41,208 nucleotides of DNA, taken from NCBI GenBank assembly GCA_016845585.1, contig JAERSO010000074.1, positions 1 to 41,208 on the forward strand, given 5' to 3'. The translations under genes were made by a program, and so were the position numbers. The notes beneath the pieces are model-generated. The model worked only from the letters and a program-made list of their open reading frames with translations. It was not told the origin of the DNA and searched no databases. Positions 1-8,968 of the stretch are shown one piece after another. Numbering within the stretch: the first letter of the stretch is position 1; the number at the start of each line of letters is the position of its first letter. The DNA comes from Acidimicrobiaceae bacterium. GTDB lineage: Bacteria > Actinomycetota > Acidimicrobiia > Acidimicrobiales > Aldehydirespiratoraceae.

Positions 1-1
1 G

Positions 2-754
2 CAGGTCCTGTCGGAGGATCGACAGCTCGCCGTCTTCGATCTCGAGAACACGCTCATCGCCAGCAATGTGGTCGCCAGCTACTCCTGGCTCGCCACCCGC
101 CACCTCGACACCGCCGACCGGCTCAAGTTCACGGCCAAGACGCTGCGAGAGGCCCCGAAACTCCTGCAACTCGATCGGGCTGACCGCAGCGACTTCCTGC
201 GCTACTTCTACCGCCGCTTCGAGGACGCGCCGATCGATCGCCTCGAGGTCGACGCGATGGAGATGATGAGTGACCTGCTCATTACCAAGTCGTACCCGGC
301 CGCCATCCGTCGAGTCCGCGAGCACCGAGCCATGGGGCACCGCACCCTGCTCATCACCGGCGCGCTCCGGCTCGTGGTCGATCCGCTCAAGCCTCTCTTC
401 GACGACATCGTCGCGGCGGACATGAGCAGCTCCAACGGCACCTACGACGGCCAGCTCACCGCAGTGCCGCCGACCGGTGAGGCCCGCTACCAGACGCTGG
501 CCGACTATGCCGACGAGCACGGCCTCGACCTGGCCGAGTCCGTCGCCTACGCGGACTCCAGCTCGGACCTCCCGATGCTCGAGGCCGTCGGCTTCCCGGT
601 CGCCGTCAATGCCGAGACGAAACTCGCCTCGATCGCCCGCCGTCGCGGCTGGCTGATCGAGCACTGGTCGAAGTCGCCCGGCGCACCCAGTCGTGTGCTG
701 CCGATCGGCCCCCGCACCGTCCGTAGCCCGATCCGCAACCGCCGCGCCGTCTGA
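2..754 (+). CDS. HAD-IB family phosphatase (5' end outside window)
   Basis: The frame is open from the first bases, so the true start lies upstream. The visible 250 residues are a SerB-like HAD subfamily IB hydrolase. Motif I reads VFDLENTL, with Glu where most HAD phosphatases have the second Asp. Motif II is LLITGA, the motif III region is PTGEARYQTL (Arg where Lys is usual), and motif IV is AYADSSSDLPML. The insert between motifs I and II is helical, as in HAD-IB. Members of this group dephosphorylate small phosphoesters and in actinobacteria are often fused or adjacent to lipid enzymes. The stop lies 37 bp before a LarA-like gene and a PlsC gene follows, so a lipid or acyl-phosphate substrate is plausible but inferred. 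The substituted motif residues leave catalysis uncertain. Confidence 0.85.
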   Translation, partial: QVLSEDRQLAVFDLENTLIASNVVASYSWLATRHLDTADRLKFTAKTLREAPKLLQLDRADRSDFLRYFYRRFEDAPIDRLEVDAMEMMSDLLITKSYPAAIRRVREHRAMGHRTLLITGALRLVVDPLKPLFDDIVAADMSSSNGTYDGQLTAVPPTGEARYQTLADYADEHGLDLAESVAYADSSSDLPMLEAVGFPVAVNAETKLASIARRRGWLIEHWSKSPGAPSRVLPIGPRTVRSPIRNRRAV

Positions 755-791
755 CCGCGCCCAGCTCAGAAGCTCCACTCAGGAACCCAAC

Positions 792-2408
792 ATGGCCTCC
801 GATCCCCGCCGCTCCGCTCCCCGACCCGGTCTCGTTCTCGACGTCGACCGCTCGACGCCGCCGGTCCTCTTCCATCACGGCGAGGGCTTCCGCCTCGAGA
901 AGCTCCCCGCCGACCGCAGCCGCATCATCTACCCCGCCGAGCCGCTCCCGGGCCTTCCCGACCCCGATGAGTCCATCCGCCAGGCGCTGCTCAACCCGAT
1001 CGAGGACGACCCGCTACCCGAGCTGCTGCATTCCGGGATGAAGCTCACCATCGCGTTCGACGACATCTCCCTGCCGCTGCCCTCGATGCGCAAGCCCGAC
1101 ATCCGCCAGCGCATCATCGAGCAGGTGCTCGACATGGCTGCCGCGGCCGGTGTCGACGACATCCACCTGATCGCCGCGCTCGCTCTCCACCGCCGCATGA
1201 CCGAGGACGAGCTGCGCCACGCGCTCGGCGACCGCGTCTATGACGCGTTCGCTCCCCAGGGCGCGATCTACAACCATGACGCCGAGGATCCCGACGGCAT
1301 GGTCGAGCTCGGCCTCACCCGCCACGATGAGCAGGTCACGATGAACAAGCGGGCTGCCGAGAGCGACCTGCTGATCTACGTCAACCTCAACATCGTGTCG
1401 ATGGACGGTGGCTGGAAGTCGACCGCCACGGGCCTGTCGGGCTACTCCGGCATTCGCCATCACCACAATGTGGCCACGATGCAGAAGTCGAAGAGCTTCA
1501 TGGATCGCCACAAGTCCGAACTGCACCACTCGAACTGGCGTCAGGGCGAGGTCATCAAGAGCCACGGCCCCCGCATCTTCCAGATCGAGACCACGATCAA
1601 CAACAACACCTTCGGCTACGACGGCCCCCTCTCCGTGCTCCAGAAGCGCGAATGGGAATGGTCCGCCAAGGATCGCGCCACGTTCATCGGCATGAAGAAG
1701 GGCCTCGATGTGATGCCCACCGCCGCCAAGCGGGCGATCTTCAACGGCTGGAAGGCACCGTACGAGCTCACCTCGGTGCAGGCCGGCGACGTCGAGAAGG
1801 TGCACGAAGTCACGCTCGAGCACTGTTTCAAGCAGCACCTCGTGCCCGTCGAGGGCCAGACCGACGTGCTCACGTTCGGTCTCCCGTACATCTGCCCGTA
1901 CAACGTGAACTCGGTGATGAACCCGATCCTCGTGATGTGCCTCGGGCTCGGCTACTTCTTCAACATGTACCGCGGCAAGCCGCTGGTGCGTGAGGGCGGG
2001 GTGCTCATCATGAGCCACCCGACGCCGTGGGAGTTCCACCCCGTCCATCACCCCAGCTACATCGACTTCTTCGAACAGGTGCTGTCCGACACCACCGATC
2101 CGCTCGAACTCGAAGCCAAGTACGAGAAGCAGTTCGCCGAGGACGAGTGGTACATCCATCTCTACCGCAACAGCTACGCCTACCACGGCGTGCACCCGTT
2201 CTACATGTGGTACTGGGGCGCCTCGGCGTTGCAGCACCTCGGCCGGGTCATCATCGTGGGCGGCGATCAGCGGGCCGTCCGTCGTCTCGGCTTCCAGCCT
2301 GCATCGACGATGCAGGACGCGCTCGAAATGGCCAGCGACGTCGTCGGCCCCCGCCCATCGATCACACACCTGCACAACCCGCCGATCCTGATGGCCGACG
2401 TTTCATGA
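792..2408 (+). CDS. LarA-like (DUF2088) lactate-racemase-domain protein
   Basis: 538 residues starting at ATG 792 (CAGGA about 8 bp upstream). The region around residues 80-230 carries LarA features: AFDDISLPLP, matching the D-D/T-R-P segment near the N-terminus, then ALHRRMTEDEL, matching the GTHRPMT-type segment with its His, then GGWKSTATGLSGYSGI, matching the SGGRK segment whose Lys tethers the nickel-pincer nucleotide in LarA. LarA homologues racemise or epimerise 2-hydroxyacids. The protein is over 100 residues longer than classical LarA (about 420), with a C-terminal part I do not recognise. It sits between a HAD-IB phosphatase and a PlsC acyltransferase on the same strand, with 10 bp to PlsC, so it may act on a hydroxylated lipid or acid. 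No larB, larC or larE is in the window. Confidence 0.75.
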   Translation: MASDPRRSAPRPGLVLDVDRSTPPVLFHHGEGFRLEKLPADRSRIIYPAEPLPGLPDPDESIRQALLNPIEDDPLPELLHSGMKLTIAFDDISLPLPSMRKPDIRQRIIEQVLDMAAAAGVDDIHLIAALALHRRMTEDELRHALGDRVYDAFAPQGAIYNHDAEDPDGMVELGLTRHDEQVTMNKRAAESDLLIYVNLNIVSMDGGWKSTATGLSGYSGIRHHHNVATMQKSKSFMDRHKSELHHSNWRQGEVIKSHGPRIFQIETTINNNTFGYDGPLSVLQKREWEWSAKDRATFIGMKKGLDVMPTAAKRAIFNGWKAPYELTSVQAGDVEKVHEVTLEHCFKQHLVPVEGQTDVLTFGLPYICPYNVNSVMNPILVMCLGLGYFFNMYRGKPLVREGGVLIMSHPTPWEFHPVHHPSYIDFFEQVLSDTTDPLELEAKYEKQFAEDEWYIHLYRNSYAYHGVHPFYMWYWGASALQHLGRVIIVGGDQRAVRRLGFQPASTMQDALEMASDVVGPRPSITHLHNPPILMADVS

Positions 2409-2418
2409 GTGAGGTGGC

Positions 2419-3372
2419 GTGAGCAAGCTCGCCCGTCAGATCGGGCTGCCAAAGCTGCCGGCAGCGTTCTCGCTGATCCGTCGGTTCCGCGCGCTCCCGT
2501 TCCCGTACCGGGCCCCCTCGACACCCCGCGGCGTTCGGCCGCTGCGCCCCAAGGCCCGGACCGGTGCCGACTACGACACCGACTGGGCCCGTCGCGCCCC
2601 GGCCCGCATGGCGCGCGCCGCGATCATCGAGGGCCCGATGCGTCTGGCCGTCAACGGCCTCGCGGCACCGGATCGGCGAGGGCAGGATCGTCTCGCGTCC
2701 ACCGACGGCCCGGTGATCTTTGCCGCCAACCATCACAGTCATCTCGACACGCCACTGCTCCTGACGTCCATTCCGGAGCCCTGGCGCCACAAGGTGACCG
2801 TCGGGGCCGCCGCCGACTACTTCTTCGGCACGCGCGTCACCGCCGCGCTCTCCTCACTCGTCATCGGGGCGATCCCGATCGAGCGCACGAAGGTCGGTCG
2901 GCGCAGCGCCGATCTCGCCGCCGAGTTGATCGACGACGGCTGGAGTCTGCTGATCTTCCCCGAGGGGGGACGCAGTCCCGACGGGTGGGGCCAGCCCTTC
3001 CGTGGCGGCGCCGCGTTCCTGGCGTCGAAGACGGGGGTCCCCGTCGTGCCGATCCATCTCGAGGGCACCAGCCGTATCCTGCGCAAGGGTCGCTCCCTTC
3101 CGAGTCCGAGCACCACGTCGGTCACCTTCGGTCGGCCCATCACCCCCGCCGACGGGGAGAATGCCACCCGCTTCGCCGCTCGTATCGAGCGTGAGGTCGC
3201 CGCGCTGGCCGACGAGACTTCCTCGGACTGGTACTCCGCTCGCGTGCGCGCTCACGCCAGCGAAAGCCCCGGCCTCACGGGTCCGGACGCCAATGGTTGG
3301 CGACGCGCCTGGGCGCTCGGCGACCGCAGCCGAAGCGGCAAGTCCCGCACGCGGCGTTGGCCCGACCTCTAG
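2419..3372 (+). CDS. PlsC-type 1-acyl-glycerol-phosphate acyltransferase
   Basis: 317 residues from GTG 2419, 10 bp after the previous stop, so probably translationally linked. The acyltransferase block I motif is NHHSHLD (N-H-x-S-H-x-D; His and Asp catalytic) near residue 108. Block II/III residues lie around IPIERTKVG, and block III is FPEGGRSPDG. Block IV is VVPIHLEGT. These define the PlsC/AGPAT family, which transfers fatty acyl groups to lysophosphatidic acid or related acceptors at the membrane. The N-terminal 90 residues are Arg/Pro-rich without a clear membrane helix. The C-terminal tail after about residue 265 is basic and outside the conserved domain. The partner genes (HAD-IB, LarA-like) suggest a specialised lipid rather than housekeeping phosphatidate synthesis; that is inference. 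Confidence 0.85.
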   Translation: MSKLARQIGLPKLPAAFSLIRRFRALPFPYRAPSTPRGVRPLRPKARTGADYDTDWARRAPARMARAAIIEGPMRLAVNGLAAPDRRGQDRLASTDGPVIFAANHHSHLDTPLLLTSIPEPWRHKVTVGAAADYFFGTRVTAALSSLVIGAIPIERTKVGRRSADLAAELIDDGWSLLIFPEGGRSPDGWGQPFRGGAAFLASKTGVPVVPIHLEGTSRILRKGRSLPSPSTTSVTFGRPITPADGENATRFAARIEREVAALADETSSDWYSARVRAHASESPGLTGPDANGWRRAWALGDRSRSGKSRTRRWPDL

Positions 3373-3394
3373 AGACCGCAGGAACGGTCCCCGG

Positions 3395-4545
3395 ATGACC
3401 GGCTCCGGTACGGCGATCACGCTCACGGGGGCGCTGCTCCTTTGGGTGTATCCGATGATGTGGATCTGTGTCACCGGCATGTCCATGCTGCTCCTACGAC
3501 AGCAGGGACGTCGTGCCCTCGATCCCGGAGACATCCAGCTGGCCGTCGGGCTGTTCACCGTCGGGATCTGGGTGTCCGCTCTCTTCATCGTTTGGCTGAT
3601 CCCCATCGCGCTGCCGATCGTGATGTTCAACCTGGTGGTCCCGGTGATCATCGCCGCCACCTATCTCACCGAGAGCGAGCATCGACGGATCGCGTTCGGA
3701 GCAGTGTTCGCGGCGCGCTCGGCTTCTACCAGGACGGCTTTCGCATCCAGGATCGTGCCGACGATTGGATCGTCGCCACGGTTCTCACCGTCCTGATGAT
3801 CGAGCACACCGCGATGTTCACCGCCACGGTCCGCGACGCCAACCGTGGCACTTCGCGGCTCCACCTCCGAACGATGGCGGCCAACCGCGACCTCGCCGCT
3901 CGCGAGGAGGAACTCTGGCTGTCCCGTCGTCGCATCGTCGACGTGGCCGACGAGCAGCGTCGGCGCATCGAACGAGACATCCACGACGGGGCACAGCAAC
4001 GGCTCGTCTCAGCCTCGCTCCAGCTCCAGCTGGCCGCCGTGGCCGCCGACGCCGGCGAGACGATCGACCGTGAGCAGCTCGATGAGATCCGGCTCGAACT
4101 CGCAGCCGCGGTGGATCAGCTGCGGGCCCTCGCCAGTGGGGTCTTCCCGTCGATCCTCGCCGACCAGGGACTCGCCAAGGCACTGCATTCCGCGGCGCGG
4201 CTCACGCCCCGGACAGTCGAACTCGACATCCCGGATGATCTCCGAGTGAACGACAGCGTCGCTCGATCCGCGTGCTTCATCTGCGTCGAAGCGCCGCAGA
4301 ACAGCGGCAAACACGCCGGGCTCGCTGCCACGGTGCGGGTCACCCTGCAGTGCCTCGACGGCAAACTGCAGATCCGGGTCAGTGACGATGGTGCCGGCTT
4401 CGACTCGGCCGGGACACCGCGGACACGCGGGTTGTTGAACATGGCCGACCGCGCCAGCGCTGAGGGCGAAACGTTCGAGATCAGCTCGGTGGCCGGTGTC
4501 GGCACCACGATCGCCGCAGACCTCCCGACCGCGTCCCCGGCGTGA
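3395..4545 (+). pseudogene. NarL-type sensor histidine kinase, frameshifted
   Basis: Two frames must be joined to give one kinase. From ATG 3395 the first frame encodes hydrophobic membrane helices up to about position 3715 (ending AFGAVFAA). The protein then continues in another frame from LGFYQDGFRIQD to the stop at 4545. A single lost G in the GCGGCGCGCTC stretch near 3711-3720 would explain it. The second part has a HisKA_3 dimerisation box (RRRIERDIHDGAQQR, phospho-His in RDIHDG). A HATPase domain follows, with N-box NSGKHA, G1 box DDGAGF and a GLLNMADR G2-like segment. Such kinases signal to LuxR-type regulators, and one follows immediately. Only one base separates an intact from a broken gene, so sequencing error or recent inactivation are both possible. 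The kinase domain itself looks catalytically complete. Confidence 0.8.
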
Positions 4546-4595
4546 CTTCGTCCCTCCCCCGCATGCAGCGAATTGTCCGATACAACGATGACCCG

Positions 4596-5258
4596 ATGGG
4601 ATCGATTCGAGTCGTGGTCGCCGAGGACGACACCCTCCTGCGCGGGGGCCTCGTCGCGCTGTTGAACACCATCGATCACATCGAGGTCGTGGGCGAAGCC
4701 GACTCACTTCCCGCCCTGATCACACTCGTGAACGACGCCCGACCCGACGTCGTGGTGACTGACGTGCGCATGCCGCCGACCCAGACCGACGAAGGGGTCG
4801 AGGCCACCCGCCACATCCGCGCCAACCACCCCGGAACGGGGGTGGTGGTGCTCAGCCAGCACGCGGAGCCCGAGTATGTCCTTCGAGTGCTCGAGGCCGG
4901 CAATGACGGCATCGGCTACCTCCTGAAGGAGAACGTGGCATCCCTCCAGACCCTGCAGAGCGCGGTCGAGGCCGTTGCCCGCATGGAGACGGCCGTGGAC
5001 CCCGCGCTCGTGTCCGTGCTGGTCTCAGCGCGCACCACGAAGCGGGCCGGGCTCGACGGACTCACGCCCCGCGAACGTGAGGTGCTCTCGCTCATTGCCG
5101 AAGGGCTGAACAACTCCGCCATCGCCGATCAGCTCTCGCTCGGTGAGCGAGCCGTCAGCAAGCACATCAACTCGATCTTCTCGAAGCTCGGCCTCGGAGA
5201 CGAACCCGACGCGCACCGCAGGGTCCGAGCGGTGCTGCTCTGGTTGTCCTCGATCTGA
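4596..5258 (+). CDS. NarL/FixJ-family response regulator
   Basis: 220 residues if begun at ATG 4596 (MGSIRVVVAEDD), which places the receiver domain at the N-terminus as in the family. The same frame extends back to a GTG at 4542 overlapping the kinase stop, so an 18-residue longer form is possible; neither start has a clear Shine-Dalgarno. The receiver domain occupies residues 1-120, with acidic residues AEDD, phospho-acceptor Asp56 in VVVTDVRMP and a conserved Lys in LLKENV. A LuxR-type helix-turn-helix covers about residues 152-215 (LTPREREVLSLIAEG, AVSKHINSIFSKLGL). It is the cognate partner of the upstream kinase. The signal and regulon are unknown. Confidence 0.92.
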   Translation: MGSIRVVVAEDDTLLRGGLVALLNTIDHIEVVGEADSLPALITLVNDARPDVVVTDVRMPPTQTDEGVEATRHIRANHPGTGVVVLSQHAEPEYVLRVLEAGNDGIGYLLKENVASLQTLQSAVEAVARMETAVDPALVSVLVSARTTKRAGLDGLTPREREVLSLIAEGLNNSAIADQLSLGERAVSKHINSIFSKLGLGDEPDAHRRVRAVLLWLSSI

Positions 5259-5272
5259 CGGTCAGCCGTCAG
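5255..5272. terminator. Hairpin between convergent genes
   Basis: CTGACGG / CCGTCAG form a 7-bp perfect stem with loop TCAG. It spans the stop codons of the response regulator (+) and the lipoprotein gene (-), which are only 3 bp apart. There is no U-tract, so termination is inferred from position and symmetry only. Confidence 0.45.
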
Positions 5273-5765
5273 GTTGGCAGAGCAGCAGGACATCACTCAG
5301 GTACGTGAGGTCCGAGGCTGCCGCGAGCGGGTCGTCCTCACCGAGGGCGGCCATCTTGAGGCACTCTGCTGCGACCGGATCGAGGCCGCCCGTCACCAAC
5401 TCGTCGATGCGCGACTGAATCAGCGCCTCGATGTTGGCGTTGAGACGCTCCAACTCATCGGCGATCTGGTTGCCACCGATCACACCACCGATGTCACCTC
5501 CCGACGTGATCGAGCATGCCGCTGACGCGGCGGAGATGACCTCGATGTGCACGTCTTCGAGGACGGGGTCGACGCCGGTGAGCTTCTCGAGACTCACGTC
5601 GTCGCCGATTTGGGCCACCATGCAGACGGCCCGATCGCGAGGCACACCGTCGAGCACGAGGATCTCGATTGCATCGTTGGTGGTGAGGTCGCTGCCCCGC
5701 GAGCAACCGGTGGCGACGAGGACGCCGACGGCCACGATCGCCAGGGTTCGACGACACCGGTTCAT
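5262..5765 (-). CDS. Small secreted lipoprotein, function unknown
   Basis: 167 residues. The N-terminus [21 protein letters not shown] is a short basic segment, a hydrophobic stretch and a lipobox-like LVATG-C, so Cys21 is the likely lipidated residue and the protein should be anchored outside the membrane. The mature part is acidic and helical, with two further pairs of Cys (AVCMVAQIG, AACSITS, AECLKMA, LLLCQPDG) that could form disulfides. No enzyme motif is seen. Its start overlaps the stop of the GntR regulator by 4 bp (ATGA), so the two are co-transcribed from the promoter upstream of the regulator. I do not recognise the family. Confidence 0.75.
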   Translation of the reverse strand: MNRCRRTLAIVAVGVLVATGCSRGSDLTTNDAIEILVLDGVPRDRAVCMVAQIGDDVSLEKLTGVDPVLEDVHIEVISAASAACSITSGGDIGGVIGGNQIADELERLNANIEALIQSRIDELVTGGLDPVAAECLKMAALGEDDPLAAASDLTYLSDVLLLCQPDG

Positions 5766-6505
5766 TCGACGAGCCGAAGTCCAGCGGGAGTCTCGCTACG
5801 TCCGGCCGAGGGCAAGTCGACGGTGAACGCGGTGAGGTGCGCAGGATAGATGTGCTCGCTCATCAGCACCGGAGCGCCGTCGGCGGAGTTGGTGACGCGT
5901 TCACACACGAGGACCGGTGATCCTTGGGGAACGCCCAGGTCAGCGGCATCATCGGCGGACGCGGCCGCCGCGCCGATCGTCTGGGTCGCCCCCGCCAGCG
6001 AGATGTCGAGGACGGTGGAGAAGAGGTCGTAGAACGACCGCTGCTCGACGTCGTCGCGCGACAGCGAGGCCCCGAGGCGCTCGGGACACCACACGGTGAC
6101 CCGGGCGAACGGCGCGCCGTCGGCGAGGTTGATCCGCCGAACCTCGAGCATTCGACCCGAGCCCAGCACCGGTGCGACCTTCGCGGGCGCATCGACGAAG
6201 GCGAAGTCGTTGATCTGACGCTCGGCAACCACGCCGGATTGCGCCAACTGCTGTTCGACGGTGTCGAGTTCGTTGATCGACTGCTGCAGCGGCTCTCCCG
6301 CGACGTACCAACCAAGGCCCTGGCGAGCGGCGATCAAACCATCGTCGCGAAGCTGCTCCAACGCTCGTCGCACGGTGACGCGACTGACCTCGAACTCCTC
6401 ACTGAAGGTCGCCTCGCTGGGCAGCAGTCGGCCCGCGGCCGTTTCGCCGTCACGGATGCGGTTCCGGAGTTCGTCCGCAATCTGCTGGTATCGAGGGGTA
6501 CGCAC
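5762..6505 (-). CDS. GntR/HutC-family transcriptional regulator with UTRA domain
   Basis: 247 residues from a GTG start at 6505. Residues 1-70 form a GntR winged helix ([54 protein letters not shown]). Residues about 90-235 fit a UTRA effector domain, the chorismate-lyase-like fold of HutC-type regulators that binds a small ligand. It is transcribed divergently from aconitase with 110 bp between starts, and the aconitase promoter lies right against its start codon. That layout suggests it controls aconitase and itself. The ligand is unknown, and a TCA-linked acid or sugar phosphate would be a guess. The downstream lipoprotein gene is in the same transcript. Confidence 0.9.
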   Translation of the reverse strand: MRTPRYQQIADELRNRIRDGETAAGRLLPSEATFSEEFEVSRVTVRRALEQLRDDGLIAARQGLGWYVAGEPLQQSINELDTVEQQLAQSGVVAERQINDFAFVDAPAKVAPVLGSGRMLEVRRINLADGAPFARVTVWCPERLGASLSRDDVEQRSFYDLFSTVLDISLAGATQTIGAAAASADDAADLGVPQGSPVLVCERVTNSADGAPVLMSEHIYPAHLTAFTVDLPSAGRSETPAGLRLVE

Positions 6506-6535
6506 TTGTATTCTACTTGTCTACTTACCTATACT
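6506..6535 (+). promoter_or_regulatory. Aconitase promoter with putative GntR operator
   Basis: TTGTAT (6506-6511), an 18-bp spacer and TATACT (6530-6535) make a good housekeeping sigma promoter for the aconitase gene, about 80 bp before its ATG. The spacer contains two tandem CTACTT copies 8 bp apart (6513-6518 and 6521-6526), candidate half-sites for the adjacent GntR protein. The element abuts the GTG of the regulator at 6505, so binding would also affect regulator transcription. The promoter is seen; operator function is inferred. Confidence 0.6.
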
Positions 6536-6615
6536 CAGAGCAGCGGTTCGGCAACCCGGCCCGTCCTAGGCTGCCACGAGAACCGCCCCCACCGACGTAC
6601 ACCGAGGTTCCCATC

Positions 6616-8913
6616 ATGGCTGTCGCTGCCAGCACCCCCATCGAACTCATCAACGGCGTCTACGCCACGATGGACGAACGCATCGGCGCCGCCCGCGAAC
6701 GCTTCGGCCGATCGCTCACCCTCGCCGAGAAGATCCTGACCAATCATCTCGACCGCGCCGACCAGGAGCTCGAACGTGGTGAGTCCTATGTCGACCTCCG
6801 CCCGGACCGTGTCGCCATGCAGGACGCCACCGCCCAGATGGCGTGGCTCCAGTTCATGACGGCCGGCCTCGACGAGGTCGCCGTTCCCACCACGACTCAC
6901 TGCGACCACCTCATCCAGGCCCGCGTCGACGGCAAGCGCGACCTCATGGATGCCGTCGACAACAACGAAGAGGTCTACGACTTCCTCGAGTCCGTCTCGG
7001 CCAAGTACGGCGGTGGTTTCTGGAAGCCCGGCTCCGGCATCATCCACCAGGTCGTGCTCGAGCAGTACGCCTTCCCCGGCGGCATGATCATCGGCACCGA
7101 CAGCCACACCCCCAATGGCGGCGGCATCGGCATGATCGCCATCGGCGTCGGCGGCGCTGACGCAGTCGACGTCATGACCGGCTTCCCGTGGAACGTGAAA
7201 TGGCCGAAGCTCATCGGCGTCAAGCTCACCGGCTCCCTCAACGGCTGGACCGCTCCCAAGGACGTCATCCTCAAGGTCGCCGAGATCCTCACCGTCAAGG
7301 GCGGCACCGGAGCCGTCGTCGAGTACTTCGGTGAAGGCGCCGACAACATCAGCTGCACCGGCAAGGCCACCATCTGCAACATGGGTGCCGAGATCGGGGC
7401 CACCACGTCGCTGTTCGCCTACGACGACTCGGTCGCCCGCTACCTGAAGAGCACCGGCCGCGAGGAAGTGGCCGATGCCGCCGACGCCGTCGCACATCAT
7501 CTGCGTGCCGACGACGAGGTCCTGGCCAACCCCGAGGCCTACTACGACCAGGTCATCGAGATCGATCTCGACACGCTCACCCCGCACATCAACGGCCCCC
7601 ACACCCCCGACCTCGCTCGTGAGGTCGGGGCGCTCGGCGCCGAGGCTCGCGAAAACGGTTGGCCCCTCGAGGTGAGCGCGGCGCTCATCGGCAGCTGCAC
7701 CAACTCGTCCTACGAAGACATCACCCGTGCCGCCTCGATCGCCCGTGAAGCCACTGCCAAGGGCCTGAAGGCGAAGACTCGCCTGCTCGTCACCCCCGGC
7801 TCGGAGCAGGTCCGCGCCACGATCACCCGTGACGGTCTCCTCCAGGACTTCGAAGCGCTCGGTGCCGTGGTGCTCGCCAACGCCTGTGGCCCGTGCATCG
7901 GCCAGTGGGATCGCTCCGAGGAGGAGGATCACGAGACCGGCAGACCCAACGTGATCGTCACCTCGTACAACCGCAACTTCCCGAAGCGCAACGACGGCGA
8001 CCCCGAGACGCTCGCGTTCGTGACCTCACCGGAGACGGTCATCGCGCTGGCCCTTGCCGGCACGCTCGACTTCGATCCGATCAATGACACGATCACCAAC
8101 GACGCCGGCGAGGAAGTCTCACTGTCGACGCCGATCGGTCTCGAGCTCCCCGAAGCCGGTTTCGACCCCGGCGAGCACACCTTCATCGCTCCCCCTGCCG
8201 ACGGTTCCGACGCCGAGGTTCGGGTTTCCCCGACCAGCGAGCGCCTCCAGCTCCTCGACGCGTTCACGGCCTGGGAAGGCGACGACTACGTGGACCTCCC
8301 CGTACTCGTCAAGGCCCAGGGCAAGTTCACCACCGACCACATCTCGATGGCCGGCCCCTGGCTCAAGTACCGCGGCCACCTCGAGAACATCTCGGGCAAC
8401 CTCTACCTCGGTGCCGTCAACGCCTACTCGCAGGCCGACGGCTCCGACTACGAGGTCGGCTCCGGCAAGAGCCAGCTCGACGGCTCGATCAAGCCGTTCC
8501 CGGCCCTCGCCAAGGACTACCACGAGGCCGGCGTCCACTGGGTCGTCATCGGCGACGAGAACATGGGTGAGGGCTCCAGCCGTGAGCACGCCGCCATGGA
8601 GCCCCGCTTCCGCAACGGCCTCGTCGCCATCGCCCGCTCGTTCGCTCGCATCCACGAGACGAATCTGAAGAAGCAGGGCATGGTGCCGCTGACCTTCGCC
8701 GACCCGGCCGACTACGACCGGGTCGATGAGGACGACCGCATTGCCGTGCGCGGCCTGGCCGACCTCACCCCCGGCCGGCAGGTCACCGTCGAGGTCACCA
8801 AGCCCTCCGGTGAGGTGGTCTCGTTCCCGGCCAACCACACGTTCTCGGATGATCAGGTCGAGTGGTTCAGGGCCGGCAGCGCCCTCAACGTCATCAAAGC
8901 CAAGACCCAGTAA
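6616..8913 (+). CDS. Aconitate hydratase, mitochondrial type
   Basis: 765 residues from ATG 6616. The frame is open further upstream, but family homology begins at this ATG. It isomerises citrate to isocitrate in the TCA cycle through a [4Fe-4S] cluster. The cluster ligands are visible: Cys361 in [10 protein letters not shown] and Cys424/Cys427 in [10 protein letters not shown], matching the spacing of the mitochondrial enzyme. Other signatures are [10 protein letters not shown] and the C-terminal swivel domain with [14 protein letters not shown]. Length and motifs place it with the shorter mitochondrial-type aconitases rather than the roughly 900-residue AcnA type. It is divergent from a GntR regulator and ends at a strong hairpin. 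Citrate synthase lies 4.3 kb downstream, and AceK, which controls the next enzyme, is also nearby. Confidence 0.96.
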   Translation: MAVAASTPIELINGVYATMDERIGAARERFGRSLTLAEKILTNHLDRADQELERGESYVDLRPDRVAMQDATAQMAWLQFMTAGLDEVAVPTTTHCDHLIQARVDGKRDLMDAVDNNEEVYDFLESVSAKYGGGFWKPGSGIIHQVVLEQYAFPGGMIIGTDSHTPNGGGIGMIAIGVGGADAVDVMTGFPWNVKWPKLIGVKLTGSLNGWTAPKDVILKVAEILTVKGGTGAVVEYFGEGADNISCTGKATICNMGAEIGATTSLFAYDDSVARYLKSTGREEVADAADAVAHHLRADDEVLANPEAYYDQVIEIDLDTLTPHINGPHTPDLAREVGALGAEARENGWPLEVSAALIGSCTNSSYEDITRAASIAREATAKGLKAKTRLLVTPGSEQVRATITRDGLLQDFEALGAVVLANACGPCIGQWDRSEEEDHETGRPNVIVTSYNRNFPKRNDGDPETLAFVTSPETVIALALAGTLDFDPINDTITNDAGEEVSLSTPIGLELPEAGFDPGEHTFIAPPADGSDAEVRVSPTSERLQLLDAFTAWEGDDYVDLPVLVKAQGKFTTDHISMAGPWLKYRGHLENISGNLYLGAVNAYSQADGSDYEVGSGKSQLDGSIKPFPALAKDYHEAGVHWVVIGDENMGEGSSREHAAMEPRFRNGLVAIARSFARIHETNLKKQGMVPLTFADPADYDRVDEDDRIAVRGLADLTPGRQVTVEVTKPSGEVVSFPANHTFSDDQVEWFRAGSALNVIKAKTQ

Positions 8914-8924
8914 TCGCTTTCTTT

Positions 8925-8957
8925 ACGACGAAGTCGGCCTGGGGCCGACTTCGTCGT
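8925..8957. terminator. Strong bidirectional hairpin after aconitase
   Basis: ACGACGAAGTCGGCC and its exact complement form a 15-bp perfect stem with loop TGG. It sits between the aconitase stop and the end of the convergent gene at 8969. A T-rich run precedes it on the + strand, but no U-tract follows on either strand. It very probably ends both transcripts. Confidence 0.75.
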
Positions 8958-8968
8958 CGGGAAACGCG

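Noticed and set aside
1014..2375. Long open frame of about 450 residues antisense to the LarA-like gene
   Set aside because: It mirrors the codon structure of the + strand gene, is rich in Val/His/Gly/Arg as expected for an antisense frame in GC-rich DNA, and has no family motif. Similar long antisense frames across aconitase, AceK, the RdhA-like gene and the sulfatase were discarded for the same reason.
2409..3194. Arg-rich open frame overlapping the PlsC gene in another frame
   Set aside because: The PlsC frame carries the complete acyltransferase motifs; the alternative has none.
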